Source: Pirellulaceae bacterium
Lineage (GTDB): Bacteria; Planctomycetota; Planctomycetia; Pirellulales; Pirellulaceae
Length of the DNA: 64,000 nt
Direction: 5' to 3'
Assembly (NCBI GenBank): GCA_026004775.1
Contig: BPJU01000013.1
Location: forward strand, 1 to 64,000
A program made the position numbers and the translations under genes. The notes beneath the pieces are model-generated. The model did not search any database and was not told where the DNA came from. It saw only the letters and a program-made list of their open reading frames with translations. Shown piece after piece: positions 37,092 through 45,376 of the stretch (position 1 is its first letter; each line of letters opens with the position of its first letter).

Positions 37092-37213
37092 CTGCGCCGG
37101 CAACCTGTCGGCCATAGCCTCACGCTTTGGCTGCCGGAGACCTGCCTGGTGCCCATGGGCACGTGCAACCAAGCGTGTCGCCGTGTTTGGGTGAAGGTGG
37201 TGCGGTGCGCTTC

Positions 37214-37242
37214 TTGCCGAGAGGGTTGCGGTTGGTTACTAT
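37214..37242 (+). promoter_or_regulatory. Candidate sigma-70 promoter of the pup-like operon
   Basis: TTGCCG (37214-37219) and TACTAT (37237-37242) are separated by exactly 17 bases, 50 bp before the start codon at 37292 and downstream of a terminator. The match to the vegetative consensus is fair; it has not been tested against planctomycete promoters. Confidence 0.45.
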
Positions 37243-37291
37243 GAAAGGAGTGGTGGCAAACGGTGGGTAGTCTAGTTTTGAGGTGTCGGAC

Positions 37292-37453
37292 ATGGAATCG
37301 AATGCGAAATTGCTGACCGCTAAGGCAGAAGTTACGGACGTGGCTGCTCAGGAAACTGCTCTCCAAGAAACTCTCATGCAAATCGTGCAGGATGCTGCAT
37401 CGAAGCCGGAACAATATGTCGAACAAACCTTGACGCCTTACGGCGGTGAATAA
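37292..37453 (+). CDS. Pup/UBact-like small protein ending in Gly-Gly-Glu
   Basis: 53 residues, too short for most gene finders. Start ATG 37292 follows GAGGTG by 8 bases. The composition is that of Pup: no Cys or Trp, many Gln, Glu, Ala and Thr, mostly helical or disordered, and the last six residues are TPYGGE. A C-terminal GG followed by Glu or Gln is the hallmark of Pup and UBact modifiers; Glu is the ligation-ready form and needs no deamidation. Lysines are at 6, 11 and 38. The next gene, 35 bp downstream on the same strand, is a PafA/Dop-family ligase homologue, which makes the modifier call much stronger than the short sequence alone. Similarity to mycobacterial Pup outside the tail is weak. 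Confidence 0.8.
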   Translation: MESNAKLLTAKAEVTDVAAQETALQETLMQIVQDAASKPEQYVEQTLTPYGGE

Positions 37454-37488
37454 CGGCTCGCCGCAGGGTTCTGTAAGCGGGTACCGCT

Positions 37489-39288
37489 GTGTTAGATCGC
37501 TTGGCCGGCCTTGAAACCGAGTACGCCATCCGTTTTGCAGAAGCGGATTGCCGTACGGGGGAATCTCGGTTTGGACTGTATCAGCGGCTGACCGAGCGAT
37601 TGCGGCAGGTGATCCCTCTGGCACGCGCCTACCATTTCAAAGATGGATGGTTTCTGGCCAATGGGGGAGCAGTGTGGTTCGAGGCGGACCGTCCGGCCGG
37701 TGGGGCGGGACTGGTGGAGGTGTCGACTCCGGAGTGCCGGGGCCCGGAGAAACTGCTCTGTTATCAGCGGGCCCTGGACGTACTGGTGAGCCGCGCGGCG
37801 TCCAGTTCCGAGGGGGCTGGTCCGTTCTGGTTGGTGAAAAACGACCGGGATGGCGCCGACCACGTCTATGGGGCACAGGAAAACTATGAGGTGCCGATTG
37901 CCGACGGTGCGGCGCTGTGGTTGTGGCGGATCGGCCTGGTGTTGCTTCTGCCGCTGGTAGTCGTTTCTTGGCTGGGGTTTTATCTGCTGGTCGGCTTGCT
38001 GCTGGTCTATTTGGCGGTAGCCGGATTACTTTTTTTGTGTGTTCACCGCTGGGTTCCGGACCGGAGGTGGTTTGCGGCTTTGTTGTTCGGGCGCGATTTG
38101 GCTGAAGGTCGCGACTCGGGTTCGCCCACCCCACCCTGGATGGAATGGCTGGTGTTGAATGCCACTCGTGTGCTTTCGCTGCCGCTGGCATTGGCTCTTT
38201 GGGGCTTGTGTAGTTGCGTGGCCTTCCGTCGGGCGCGCCGTGTCTTGACTCCGTTTCTGATGAGCCGATTCCTCTTGGCCGGGGCTGGCTATGTGCGGCG
38301 CGATGGGCGCTTCGCTTTGGCCGACAAGGCCGAGGCGTTCAACTGCGTGGTCGGTTTTGGCGGTTATTGCTCAGACCGCCCCATCTACACCATGGGGCAT
38401 TTCTTCAAGGCTCTGTGTGCGGAAACTCTCTTCGGCATTCGACATTATTGGGGACTCTTTGCGCCCCGCCAGCGACTTCAAATCGCCCTGGGCGACTCGA
38501 ATATGTGCGAGTATGCCGAGTATCTGAAAGTCGGCACGACGCTGCTGGTGTTGGATGCGTGGGAAGCCGGTTATCTGAAGTCGGTGCCCTCTTTGGTGGC
38601 TCCACTGAAAGTGTTGCGTTCTTGGGTGGCGGACCCGACGTTGTCCAGCCGCGCTCGTACGAGGGACGGACAAACCGTCACCGCGTTGGACGTGCAGTGG
38701 CACTATTTTGAAGCCTGCCGCAAGTACGTTGCTGCGAACGTGGACGCTTCTGCGGAAGCCCAGCGCCTGCTGGACCGATGGCACGAAGTTCTTCGGATGT
38801 TGGCCGATTACCAACGGCGAGCCAGCCGTGGCGAGAAGCTCGCCCAAGCGGTGCGTCCCCTGATGGGAGTCCTCGATTGGCCCACGAAACTTTACCTGCT
38901 CGATCAGTTGGGCCCGACCGCCTCGTGGCTGGAAAAAAAGAAAATCGACATCCGCTATCACGAACTGTCCGATGAGGGATATTATCGGCGACTGGAAGCA
39001 TGCGGGCTGGTACGGAGGCTGGTGTCCGACGAAGAACTGGATCGGGCGATGCGCGTTCCTCCGCCGGATTCACCGGCCACCAGGCGCGGGCATTTGATTC
39101 GCGAGTTTTCCGAGGGAGACGAGCCGTTACGGGTACACTGGCGTTGTGTCATTCTGGGCACGGGACGCCGCCGGCGTGTCATTCCGCTTGCTTCCCAGTC
39201 GCGCCGCGGGCGGATGGTCGCCCAGGCGGAGCGCCCGACTGGACGGCCATTCGAGTTGTTCCCTGGCAGCGACGACGCCGCCGGGTGA
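37489..39288 (+). CDS. PafA/Dop-family (Pup ligase-like) protein with inserted membrane helices
   Basis: 599 residues. Family blocks are seen in order: GLETEY (7-12), NGGAVWFEAD (58-67), VSTPEC (78-83), KNDRDGADHVYGAQENYEV (117-135), LTPFLMSRFLLAGAG (253-267), GDSNM (335-339), LKVGTT (346-351), ALDVQ (399-403), then the C-terminal domain with DWPTKLYLLDQL and RYHELS. In known PafA/Dop the ENY block is followed closely by the PFLVTRQ...G.G block. Here about 117 residues intervene and carry two strongly hydrophobic helices (about 143-185) and a third (about 222-246). The catalytic Asp of the LYxD motif aligns with Glu65 or Asp67. PafA joins the C-terminal Glu of Pup to lysines using ATP; Dop removes it. 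GTG start. Confidence 0.88.
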   Translation: MLDRLAGLETEYAIRFAEADCRTGESRFGLYQRLTERLRQVIPLARAYHFKDGWFLANGGAVWFEADRPAGGAGLVEVSTPECRGPEKLLCYQRALDVLVSRAASSSEGAGPFWLVKNDRDGADHVYGAQENYEVPIADGAALWLWRIGLVLLLPLVVVSWLGFYLLVGLLLVYLAVAGLLFLCVHRWVPDRRWFAALLFGRDLAEGRDSGSPTPPWMEWLVLNATRVLSLPLALALWGLCSCVAFRRARRVLTPFLMSRFLLAGAGYVRRDGRFALADKAEAFNCVVGFGGYCSDRPIYTMGHFFKALCAETLFGIRHYWGLFAPRQRLQIALGDSNMCEYAEYLKVGTTLLVLDAWEAGYLKSVPSLVAPLKVLRSWVADPTLSSRARTRDGQTVTALDVQWHYFEACRKYVAANVDASAEAQRLLDRWHEVLRMLADYQRRASRGEKLAQAVRPLMGVLDWPTKLYLLDQLGPTASWLEKKKIDIRYHELSDEGYYRRLEACGLVRRLVSDEELDRAMRVPPPDSPATRRGHLIREFSEGDEPLRVHWRCVILGTGRRRRVIPLASQSRRGRMVAQAERPTGRPFELFPGSDDAAG

Positions 39289-39314
39289 TCAGCGGCGCCG
39301 GCCGATGTTGGGAC

Positions 39315-39791
39315 TCACAAGTACATCCCCAAATAGCCGCCGTGCCGCTCCATTTCCTGCTGGATACGTTCCATTCGTTGCCGAGCTTTTTCCAGATCGC
39401 CTGCCGCAATATAGCGGTCGAATTCCACTAACACCGTATGCGTGACGGTCTCGCGGAACCAGTCCACCACCGGTTGCACCAACCATTCCACCGTTTCACG
39501 CACCAGTTGTACGTCCAGATCGGCCCGTATCGCCCGGGCATCTTGTTCGTCGGTAAAGATCGTCCCTTCAAAGGTGAACTCCAGCATGCCGCGAACCGGG
39601 TGATTCGTCAAATGGTACACGGCTCGGGCATTGTATAAGTAGTAGGTATTGAAAGTTCCATGCTGCTCGATTGCCCGTTTCAGCCGCTCGCATAAAGCGC
39701 GATACTGAGGTGTGGCGTCCAGCGGGATGTCGATTCTCGGGATCGCCCGCAACGGCAAGCAATCGAATGTCACCTCGACCCAACTGGCCAC
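39315..39791 (-). CDS. Conserved-looking protein of unknown function
   Basis: 158 residues from a GTG start preceded by AAGGAG at good spacing. No signal peptide or membrane helix. It reads as an alpha/beta N-terminal half (WVEVTFDCLPLRAI, TYYLYNARAVYHLTN, GMLEFTFEG) and a helical C-terminal half rich in Arg and Glu that could form a coiled coil (GDLEKARQRMERIQQEMER). I do not recognise the family. It is convergent with the ligase-like gene, 26 bp apart, so a shared function is possible but not shown. Confidence 0.7.
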   Translation of the reverse strand: MASWVEVTFDCLPLRAIPRIDIPLDATPQYRALCERLKRAIEQHGTFNTYYLYNARAVYHLTNHPVRGMLEFTFEGTIFTDEQDARAIRADLDVQLVRETVEWLVQPVVDWFRETVTHTVLVEFDRYIAAGDLEKARQRMERIQQEMERHGGYLGMYL

Positions 39792-39962
39792 ACAACGTCT
39801 CCTTACTCAGTTGATCCGTTTCCCCTCGGCGTACCGGTTCGCGGGAAGCTACTGCTCTTGATTCAATCTTACCGCCGAAAGAGAAAGTTGACGAGTCTCA
39901 GCAGCGGCAGGCTCAAAGCCGATGTCGCGTGAAGCCCGTCTCGGAAATAGCCCTGGCTCCAG

Positions 39963-41888
39963 TCACGGCGCCGTGGCCAGCGACGCGACCACAGGTGCCC
40001 GATCGACAAGCTGCCAGCCCAAACACAGCCAACCATCGGCAATCTGGAGTGTGGCTAATTTCAGCCGTGCCACCGGTTCTCCCGGGGCATCTTGCCCGGT
40101 GCTGCGGCGGCGCAACTCGATACCCTCGCCCTGGAACTCCGGCGTAAAAAGCGCCTCGAATTTCTTGCGCATCAGCGTCTTGACCGCGATACGCGCCGGC
40201 GTCTCAAAGCCTCCTCGCGTATATTCGGCCTGTACGTCTCCCTGCCGCGTGAGCTTCACACCGGTGGCGTTGCGTTCCACTTTGTAGGTAGCCCAAATGT
40301 CCATTTCCGCCGTGACGGTTTGATTGCCCCGAGTAAACTGGCGCCCCCTCACCGTAACGGTCACCGTGTCGTCGCCGAAGGTGACCCGGATCGGCTGGCG
40401 GTTGGCAAACGTAATGGACCAGGGATCCTTGTCCGGGGTGATCCGCAGTTCGTCGGGCACCTCCCGGCCGTTTTCTTCCAACAACTGCACCAACCGCTCA
40501 TCGGTCAGCGTATAACCGCCCAGCGTCGCCTCGGAAAAATTCCCCACGAAACTTGCATGCAGCCGCACACTCAGGTCCATCGCTTCACCGGGCGCAGGCG
40601 GCGCGCTCCAAGCCGCCAATTGGCTGCGGTTGGCTTGCAGCAACGTGAAACGCAAACTCTCGGCGGTCGACACACAGTGAAAGACCGGCGGGAATTCGCC
40701 TTTTCGGACCAATGGGTTACGGAAATTTTCCTGGAACTTTTGCCGAGCCTCCGCCAACAGCTCTTCGACCCGCTGATCGATCTGACCTGCGACGCGCGTT
40801 TCGGCTCGAGCATTGGCCTGCTGTTCGGCCTCAGGGCGCTTGCGCTGCGCCTGCCGCCAGGCAATCTTGCGCACCAGACACGAACGGTGCCAAACCCCGG
40901 TAATCTCTGTGGCCGTCTGGCACTGCACATCGGCCGGCTCGAGCTCAATCCCGTCAGCACTGATCACAACCTGTTTGCTGGCCTGAATAACGGTGTTCCC
41001 GACCGAATAGATCTGTACGCCGCGATTCGTTCCGGTATTACGACTGGTTGCCGTCCCCGTGAAATCGACCACCATACGGGCACGGTCCTGGTCCGGCAGC
41101 AGTCGCAACGAAACCTGACCGCTGGTGTGCGCCGTGCCGCGGATGAAAGTACCCAAAATACAGTCTTCAACCGGTAACACTTCGTCTACCGGCTGCTCCG
41201 CATTGGCCCGAGCCAGGCGTGCCGAGACCTCCGCATACAAATTAGGCTTGACCAACTGGCTACGAATCTTCGCCACCAGTTCCCCTGCCTGATTGGCATC
41301 CTGCAACCATCCCAGGATGCGGCCGATGGCGTCGGCATTTTCGGCACTAGGTTCCTGGTCAAACCGTTCCAGAGCCTCCTGCAAGGCCTTCAGTTGCATT
41401 CGATACTCATCGGCCATTCCCGGGGTGCGAGCCACCAGGCTGGCGTTCATGAATCGGTGCAGGGCGGCTCGAAAGTCAAGAAACGGCTTTCGTTCCAAAC
41501 CCGGCGTATCCGAGTACAGTTGCTGGAGTACCTGGTTCAGGGCTTGCAGATCCGGCACCGGCTGCCGGATCTGTTGTTCAAAGATTTCCCAGTGCAAGAA
41601 GCGATTCCATCCCTGCTGGACGCGCGGGCCGCCTGAGGCGAGATACCGTTGCAGATGGTCGGCTTGCCGGACAACGGCACTGCGTTTTTCCGCCAGCGAC
41701 TGATCCGTCTCCGCTTGAAAGCGATCCATCCACTGCACCACCTCGGCCGCCAACGGGGCAATTGACTGCGACGAGGAGGTGGCGGGCTCTTGCGCCACAG
41801 CTACAGAGACAAACGTCACGAGAATTGACAACGTTCCCAGCAAGCTGCACGTTGCGGCGAGTGGTCTTTGGTACATGATTGGACTCAT
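39963..41888 (-). CDS. Large secreted protein of unknown function
   Basis: About 641 residues from ATG 41888 (or 637 from ATG 41876); the upstream extension to 42107 lacks protein-like sequence and is dropped. A signal peptide is clear (ATCSLLGTLSILVTFVSVAVA, ending AQE). The rest is periplasmic, with helical N-terminal third (WMDRFQAETDQSLAEKRS) and a beta-rich C-terminal part (DDTVTVTVRGRQFTRGNQTV). No known domain. Proteins of this kind recur in planctomycetes without assigned function. It lies between an epimerase gene and the 158-aa gene on the same strand. Confidence 0.72.
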   Translation of the reverse strand: MSPIMYQRPLAATCSLLGTLSILVTFVSVAVAQEPATSSSQSIAPLAAEVVQWMDRFQAETDQSLAEKRSAVVRQADHLQRYLASGGPRVQQGWNRFLHWEIFEQQIRQPVPDLQALNQVLQQLYSDTPGLERKPFLDFRAALHRFMNASLVARTPGMADEYRMQLKALQEALERFDQEPSAENADAIGRILGWLQDANQAGELVAKIRSQLVKPNLYAEVSARLARANAEQPVDEVLPVEDCILGTFIRGTAHTSGQVSLRLLPDQDRARMVVDFTGTATSRNTGTNRGVQIYSVGNTVIQASKQVVISADGIELEPADVQCQTATEITGVWHRSCLVRKIAWRQAQRKRPEAEQQANARAETRVAGQIDQRVEELLAEARQKFQENFRNPLVRKGEFPPVFHCVSTAESLRFTLLQANRSQLAAWSAPPAPGEAMDLSVRLHASFVGNFSEATLGGYTLTDERLVQLLEENGREVPDELRITPDKDPWSITFANRQPIRVTFGDDTVTVTVRGRQFTRGNQTVTAEMDIWATYKVERNATGVKLTRQGDVQAEYTRGGFETPARIAVKTLMRKKFEALFTPEFQGEGIELRRRSTGQDAPGEPVARLKLATLQIADGWLCLGWQLVDRAPVVASLATAP

Positions 41889-42103
41889 CCTAAGCCTTGA
41901 CTGTTTGCTAAGCTCCCTTGAGGCAACCCATTGCACGGGTGTGCGGAAGATGGACACCTGTGGCCGGCGGTCATGACTCCCGCAATGTCTGTATATCTTG
42001 TCTATTTTCCCCAAAAGAGCAAGACGAAATAATCTTCCCGTCGGCAAGCACGGCCAGATTCGTTTCCTGAGCGCGTTGTGCCATGGGCGACCGCGGCCAT
42101 CTA

Positions 42104-43249
42104 TCAAGGAGGCACCACAGTGGTTGAGGGGGAGACCGGTAGTTGCGGGGCGATCGCTGCACTGGTCGCCGCCGGCTCAGCCGGCATGGTCAAGGCTCTT
42201 TGCGCCTCAGCGATCATTTCACGCAGAATTGCTTCCAGGTCGTACTTCCAGTACCACAGCGGATAATGGGCCTGGAATTTTCGCGTATCGCTCACATACC
42301 AGATATGGTCTCCCACCCGTGGTTTGGGGTCATAGTGCACCTGCATCGGACGCCCCAGGATGCGCTCGCACAAGCTGATGGCTTCCAGAATCGAGCAGTG
42401 GCTGAAGCGCCCGCCGCCGGCGTTGTACACCTCGCCGGGTCGAGGCTGCTGGTGGTAGTGCCAGAACATATTCACCAGATCGCGTGCATGGATGTTGTCG
42501 CGAACCTGTTTTCCCTTGTAGCCGAGGATGGTGTAGGGTTGACCGGTGACGGCGCACTTGACCAGGTAGGCCAGGAAACCGTGAAGCGGTGCTCCGCGGT
42601 GCGCGGGACCTGTAAGACATCCGCCGCGGAAACAGACGGTGTTCATCCCGAAATAACGCCCGTACTCCTGCACCAGCGCATCGGCGGCCAGTTTCGACAC
42701 GCCGAACAGAGAGTGTGTGGTATGGTCCAACGACATCTGTTCGTCGATGCCGTGTTCGAAGTAGGGGTGATCTTCGGCGATCTCCCAGCGCGTTTCTTTT
42801 TCGACCAAGGGCAGGCGGTTGGGGTTGTCCCCGTAGACCTTGTTGGTCGAAGTGAAAACGAACGATGCCTTCGGCGCATAACGCCGGGTACTTTCCAGCA
42901 GCACCAGGGTCCCCACGGCGTTCACCGAGAAATCGCAATACGGGTCGCGTGCGGCCCAGTCATGAGAGGGCTGAGCTGCGGTGTGCACCACAATCGCGAT
43001 GTCGCTTCCGTACTGGGCAAAGATTTTTTCTACCCGCTCACGGTCCCGAATATCGACGTCGTGGTGCTCATAGCCCGGCAGATGCTGCTCGAGCCAATGG
43101 CGCACGGGACGGGTCGATGCCTCGGCGCCGAAGAAGCGGCTGCGCATGTCGTTGTCAATCCCGACCACGCGATAGCCTTGCTCCGCGAAAAACCGGGCCG
43201 TTTCGGAACCGATGAGTCCAGCCGATCCGGTAACAATCGCCACCGACAT
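42104..43249 (-). CDS. NAD-dependent nucleotide-sugar epimerase (CDP-tyvelose 2-epimerase-like)
   Basis: 381 residues from ATG 43249, preceded by GGGAG; the longer frame from 43339 has no support. GSAGLIGSE is the NAD-binding loop and TSTNKVYG the Ser/Thr block. At the catalytic YxxxK position the sequence reads FGVSK, so Phe replaces Tyr; as I recall this is usual in the branch with HSLFGxSKLAAD rather than damage. FRGGCLTGP and [10 protein letters not shown] are typical of CDP-paratose/tyvelose epimerases. It probably makes a sugar for surface polysaccharide. The last 30 residues are Pro/Ala-rich and outside the domain. Confidence 0.85.
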   Translation of the reverse strand: MSVAIVTGSAGLIGSETARFFAEQGYRVVGIDNDMRSRFFGAEASTRPVRHWLEQHLPGYEHHDVDIRDRERVEKIFAQYGSDIAIVVHTAAQPSHDWAARDPYCDFSVNAVGTLVLLESTRRYAPKASFVFTSTNKVYGDNPNRLPLVEKETRWEIAEDHPYFEHGIDEQMSLDHTTHSLFGVSKLAADALVQEYGRYFGMNTVCFRGGCLTGPAHRGAPLHGFLAYLVKCAVTGQPYTILGYKGKQVRDNIHARDLVNMFWHYHQQPRPGEVYNAGGGRFSHCSILEAISLCERILGRPMQVHYDPKPRVGDHIWYVSDTRKFQAHYPLWYWKYDLEAILREMIAEAQRALTMPAEPAATSAAIAPQLPVSPSTTVVPP

Positions 43250-43701
43250 AGCGACACTCCCAAGTGGTCGTCCTCCCGGCCTGCGGCAGGTCGATGCATG
43301 CTGCCCTTCGGGCCGGATGGTGCGGCAAGGTTTTCTCAACTATAGGCCGCTGGAGAGTAACCGGATGGCCAAAACAGGACAAGTTCAAATCCGGCACGGC
43401 GAAACAAAATCATTCCCATCGGTCGAGCAGTCCGAGCGGCGATGTACGGGCTGATGCCGTTCTGACCGCGTTCATCGCTACGTCGCCTTTACTCGTCATA
43501 AGCAGAAACCGGTGTCGATCGGCTTTCGGCGGCCAACACGCGGAAGCTCTCCTGCGTTACAATCAGTCGTACCGCAAAGGCGGCATGTACGGGCGGCAGC
43601 CAGGCACAAGCGACGAGCTAGGATAAACAAGGGGCGGTGGCCCGCCGCACGAGCGTGGATTTCACTACGATGTTTGTATAAACAAGAGGGGAGGTGGGGC
43701 A
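43250..43701. other. Divergent intergenic region without a recognisable gene
   Basis: About 450 bp between the divergent epimerase and glgA genes. I see no protein-like frame, RNA gene or clear hairpin; promoters for both genes should lie here. Confidence 0.5.
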
Positions 43702-45207
43702 GTGAGAATATTGATCGCCACCAGTGAGGTATCACCATTCTCCAAGACTGGGGGGTTGGCCGATGTGTGTCGGGCCCTGCCGGTGGCTCTGAAGCGCCGA
43801 GGCCACGACGTTTCCGTGATCAGTCCCGCCTACCGCTGTGCTTTGCGGGCCGGGCGCCCTGTCGAACCGACAGGGCTGGCTTTTGACGTGCCGATCGGCA
43901 GCAAGATTGTCAGCGGACGCTTGCTGCGAACAGTCAACGATCATGATGTACCGGTGTACCTGGTGGATCAACCGGAATATTACGATCGTCCCGAGCTGTA
44001 TCGCGAGGCGGGTCAGGATTATGCGGACAATTGCGAGCGTTTTGTCTTCTTTTGCCGAGCCGTTCTGGAGTCGTTACGGCTGCTCGGGGGTGGTTTCGAT
44101 ATTGTCCACGCCAATGACTGGCAGTGCGGGCTGGTTCCCGCCTACCTGCGGCTCGAATATGAGCACACACACGGTTATGAACAGACCGCTTGTGTGTTTA
44201 CCATCCACAACATGTCGTACCAAGGTATTTTCTGGCACTGGGACATGCTGCTCACCGGCCTGGACTGGAAATACTTTAACTGGAAGCAGATGGAATACTA
44301 CGGGCAGTTGAACCTTCTGAAAACCGGCCTGGTATTCGCCGATATGATCACCACGGTCAGCCCGCGTTACGCGGACGAAATCTGTACGGCCCCGCATGGG
44401 TGTGGTCTGGAAGGAGTTTTGCAGCAGCGGCGTTCCGTGCTGCGCGGGATTCTCAACGGCGTGAATTACGAAGAATGGAATCCGCAGATCGATCCGCACA
44501 TTCCGGGCAGGTATGATGTCACGAACTGGCAGGAGGGCAAGGCCAAGTGCAAAGAAGCGCTCCAGCGGTTGTTCGGGTTACCGGTTGAGCCGAGTCTTCC
44601 GCTGATTGGCATGATCGGCCGGCTGGTCGATCAGAAAGGGTGGGATTTAGTCGGAGCGATCCTGCGGCGGTGGGCCCCCGTCGAACCGGTTCAATGGGTG
44701 GTGTTGGGCACGGGGGAGAAGCCGTATGTGGAGCTGTTGAGCCAGTTGGCGAAGGAGTTTCCAGGGCGGATTGCGGCCCGTTTTGAGTTTTCCGAACCGC
44801 TGGCTCACCTGATCGAGGCCGGTGCCGACATGTTCTTGATGCCCAGTCGCTTTGAGCCGTGCGGCCTGAACCAACTGTACAGCCTCAAATACGGAACGGT
44901 TCCGATCGTGCATGCCACGGGCGGTTTAGCCGACACGGTTTGCGACGCCAGCGAAGAGAACATTTCCCAGGGAAGGGCGACGGGGTTTGTATTTGAGCCG
45001 TACGAAGCCGCTGCATTGGAAAACGCGCTACGCCGCGCGATTGCCCTCTATCGCAATAACAAGGAGGTGTGGGCTGCCATCGTCACGACGGGGATGGCGC
45101 AAGACTGGTCCTGGGACCGAAGCGCGGCCGAATATGAGCAGGTCTACAAAGAAGCCAAAGCGTTGCACCAGGCGGCCCTCGAGCAGCGACTGGCTCAAAA
45201 TCGGTGA
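43702..45207 (+). CDS. glgA: Glycogen synthase (ADP-glucose type, GT5)
   Basis: 501 residues from GTG 43702, preceded by GGGGAGGTGGGG. The N-terminal SEVSPFSKTGGLADV motif carries the ADP-glucose-binding Lys15; DWQCGLVPAYL and the C-terminal FEPCGLNQLYSLKYGT block are typical GT5 features. It transfers glucose from ADP-glucose to growing alpha-1,4-glucan. No other glg genes are adjacent. Confidence 0.94.
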   Translation: MRILIATSEVSPFSKTGGLADVCRALPVALKRRGHDVSVISPAYRCALRAGRPVEPTGLAFDVPIGSKIVSGRLLRTVNDHDVPVYLVDQPEYYDRPELYREAGQDYADNCERFVFFCRAVLESLRLLGGGFDIVHANDWQCGLVPAYLRLEYEHTHGYEQTACVFTIHNMSYQGIFWHWDMLLTGLDWKYFNWKQMEYYGQLNLLKTGLVFADMITTVSPRYADEICTAPHGCGLEGVLQQRRSVLRGILNGVNYEEWNPQIDPHIPGRYDVTNWQEGKAKCKEALQRLFGLPVEPSLPLIGMIGRLVDQKGWDLVGAILRRWAPVEPVQWVVLGTGEKPYVELLSQLAKEFPGRIAARFEFSEPLAHLIEAGADMFLMPSRFEPCGLNQLYSLKYGTVPIVHATGGLADTVCDASEENISQGRATGFVFEPYEAAALENALRRAIALYRNNKEVWAAIVTTGMAQDWSWDRSAAEYEQVYKEAKALHQAALEQRLAQNR

Positions 45208-45376
45208 CAAGCCGGCTCCCGGTGGCTGACCTTCGGGCAGGATGGCCGCAGAGCTTCTCTCCGAAGGCCGGTAACGACACACGGGTCGATTCGGCTAGCC
45301 CGCCGAGGACGGTCAGGCGCGCTGGAGTGCCGGTCCGTTCAGCCCGGACGGCCTGAGGGCGGAGCACTGGTGGCGA

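Noticed and set aside
37492-37863. Antisense frame opposite the start of the ligase-like gene
   Set aside because: The plus strand has clear PafA/Dop motifs; the minus frame has none.
43370-43410. GTTCAAATC, resembling a tRNA T-loop
   Set aside because: The flanking bases do not form a T-stem, and no acceptor stem or anticodon arm is found.
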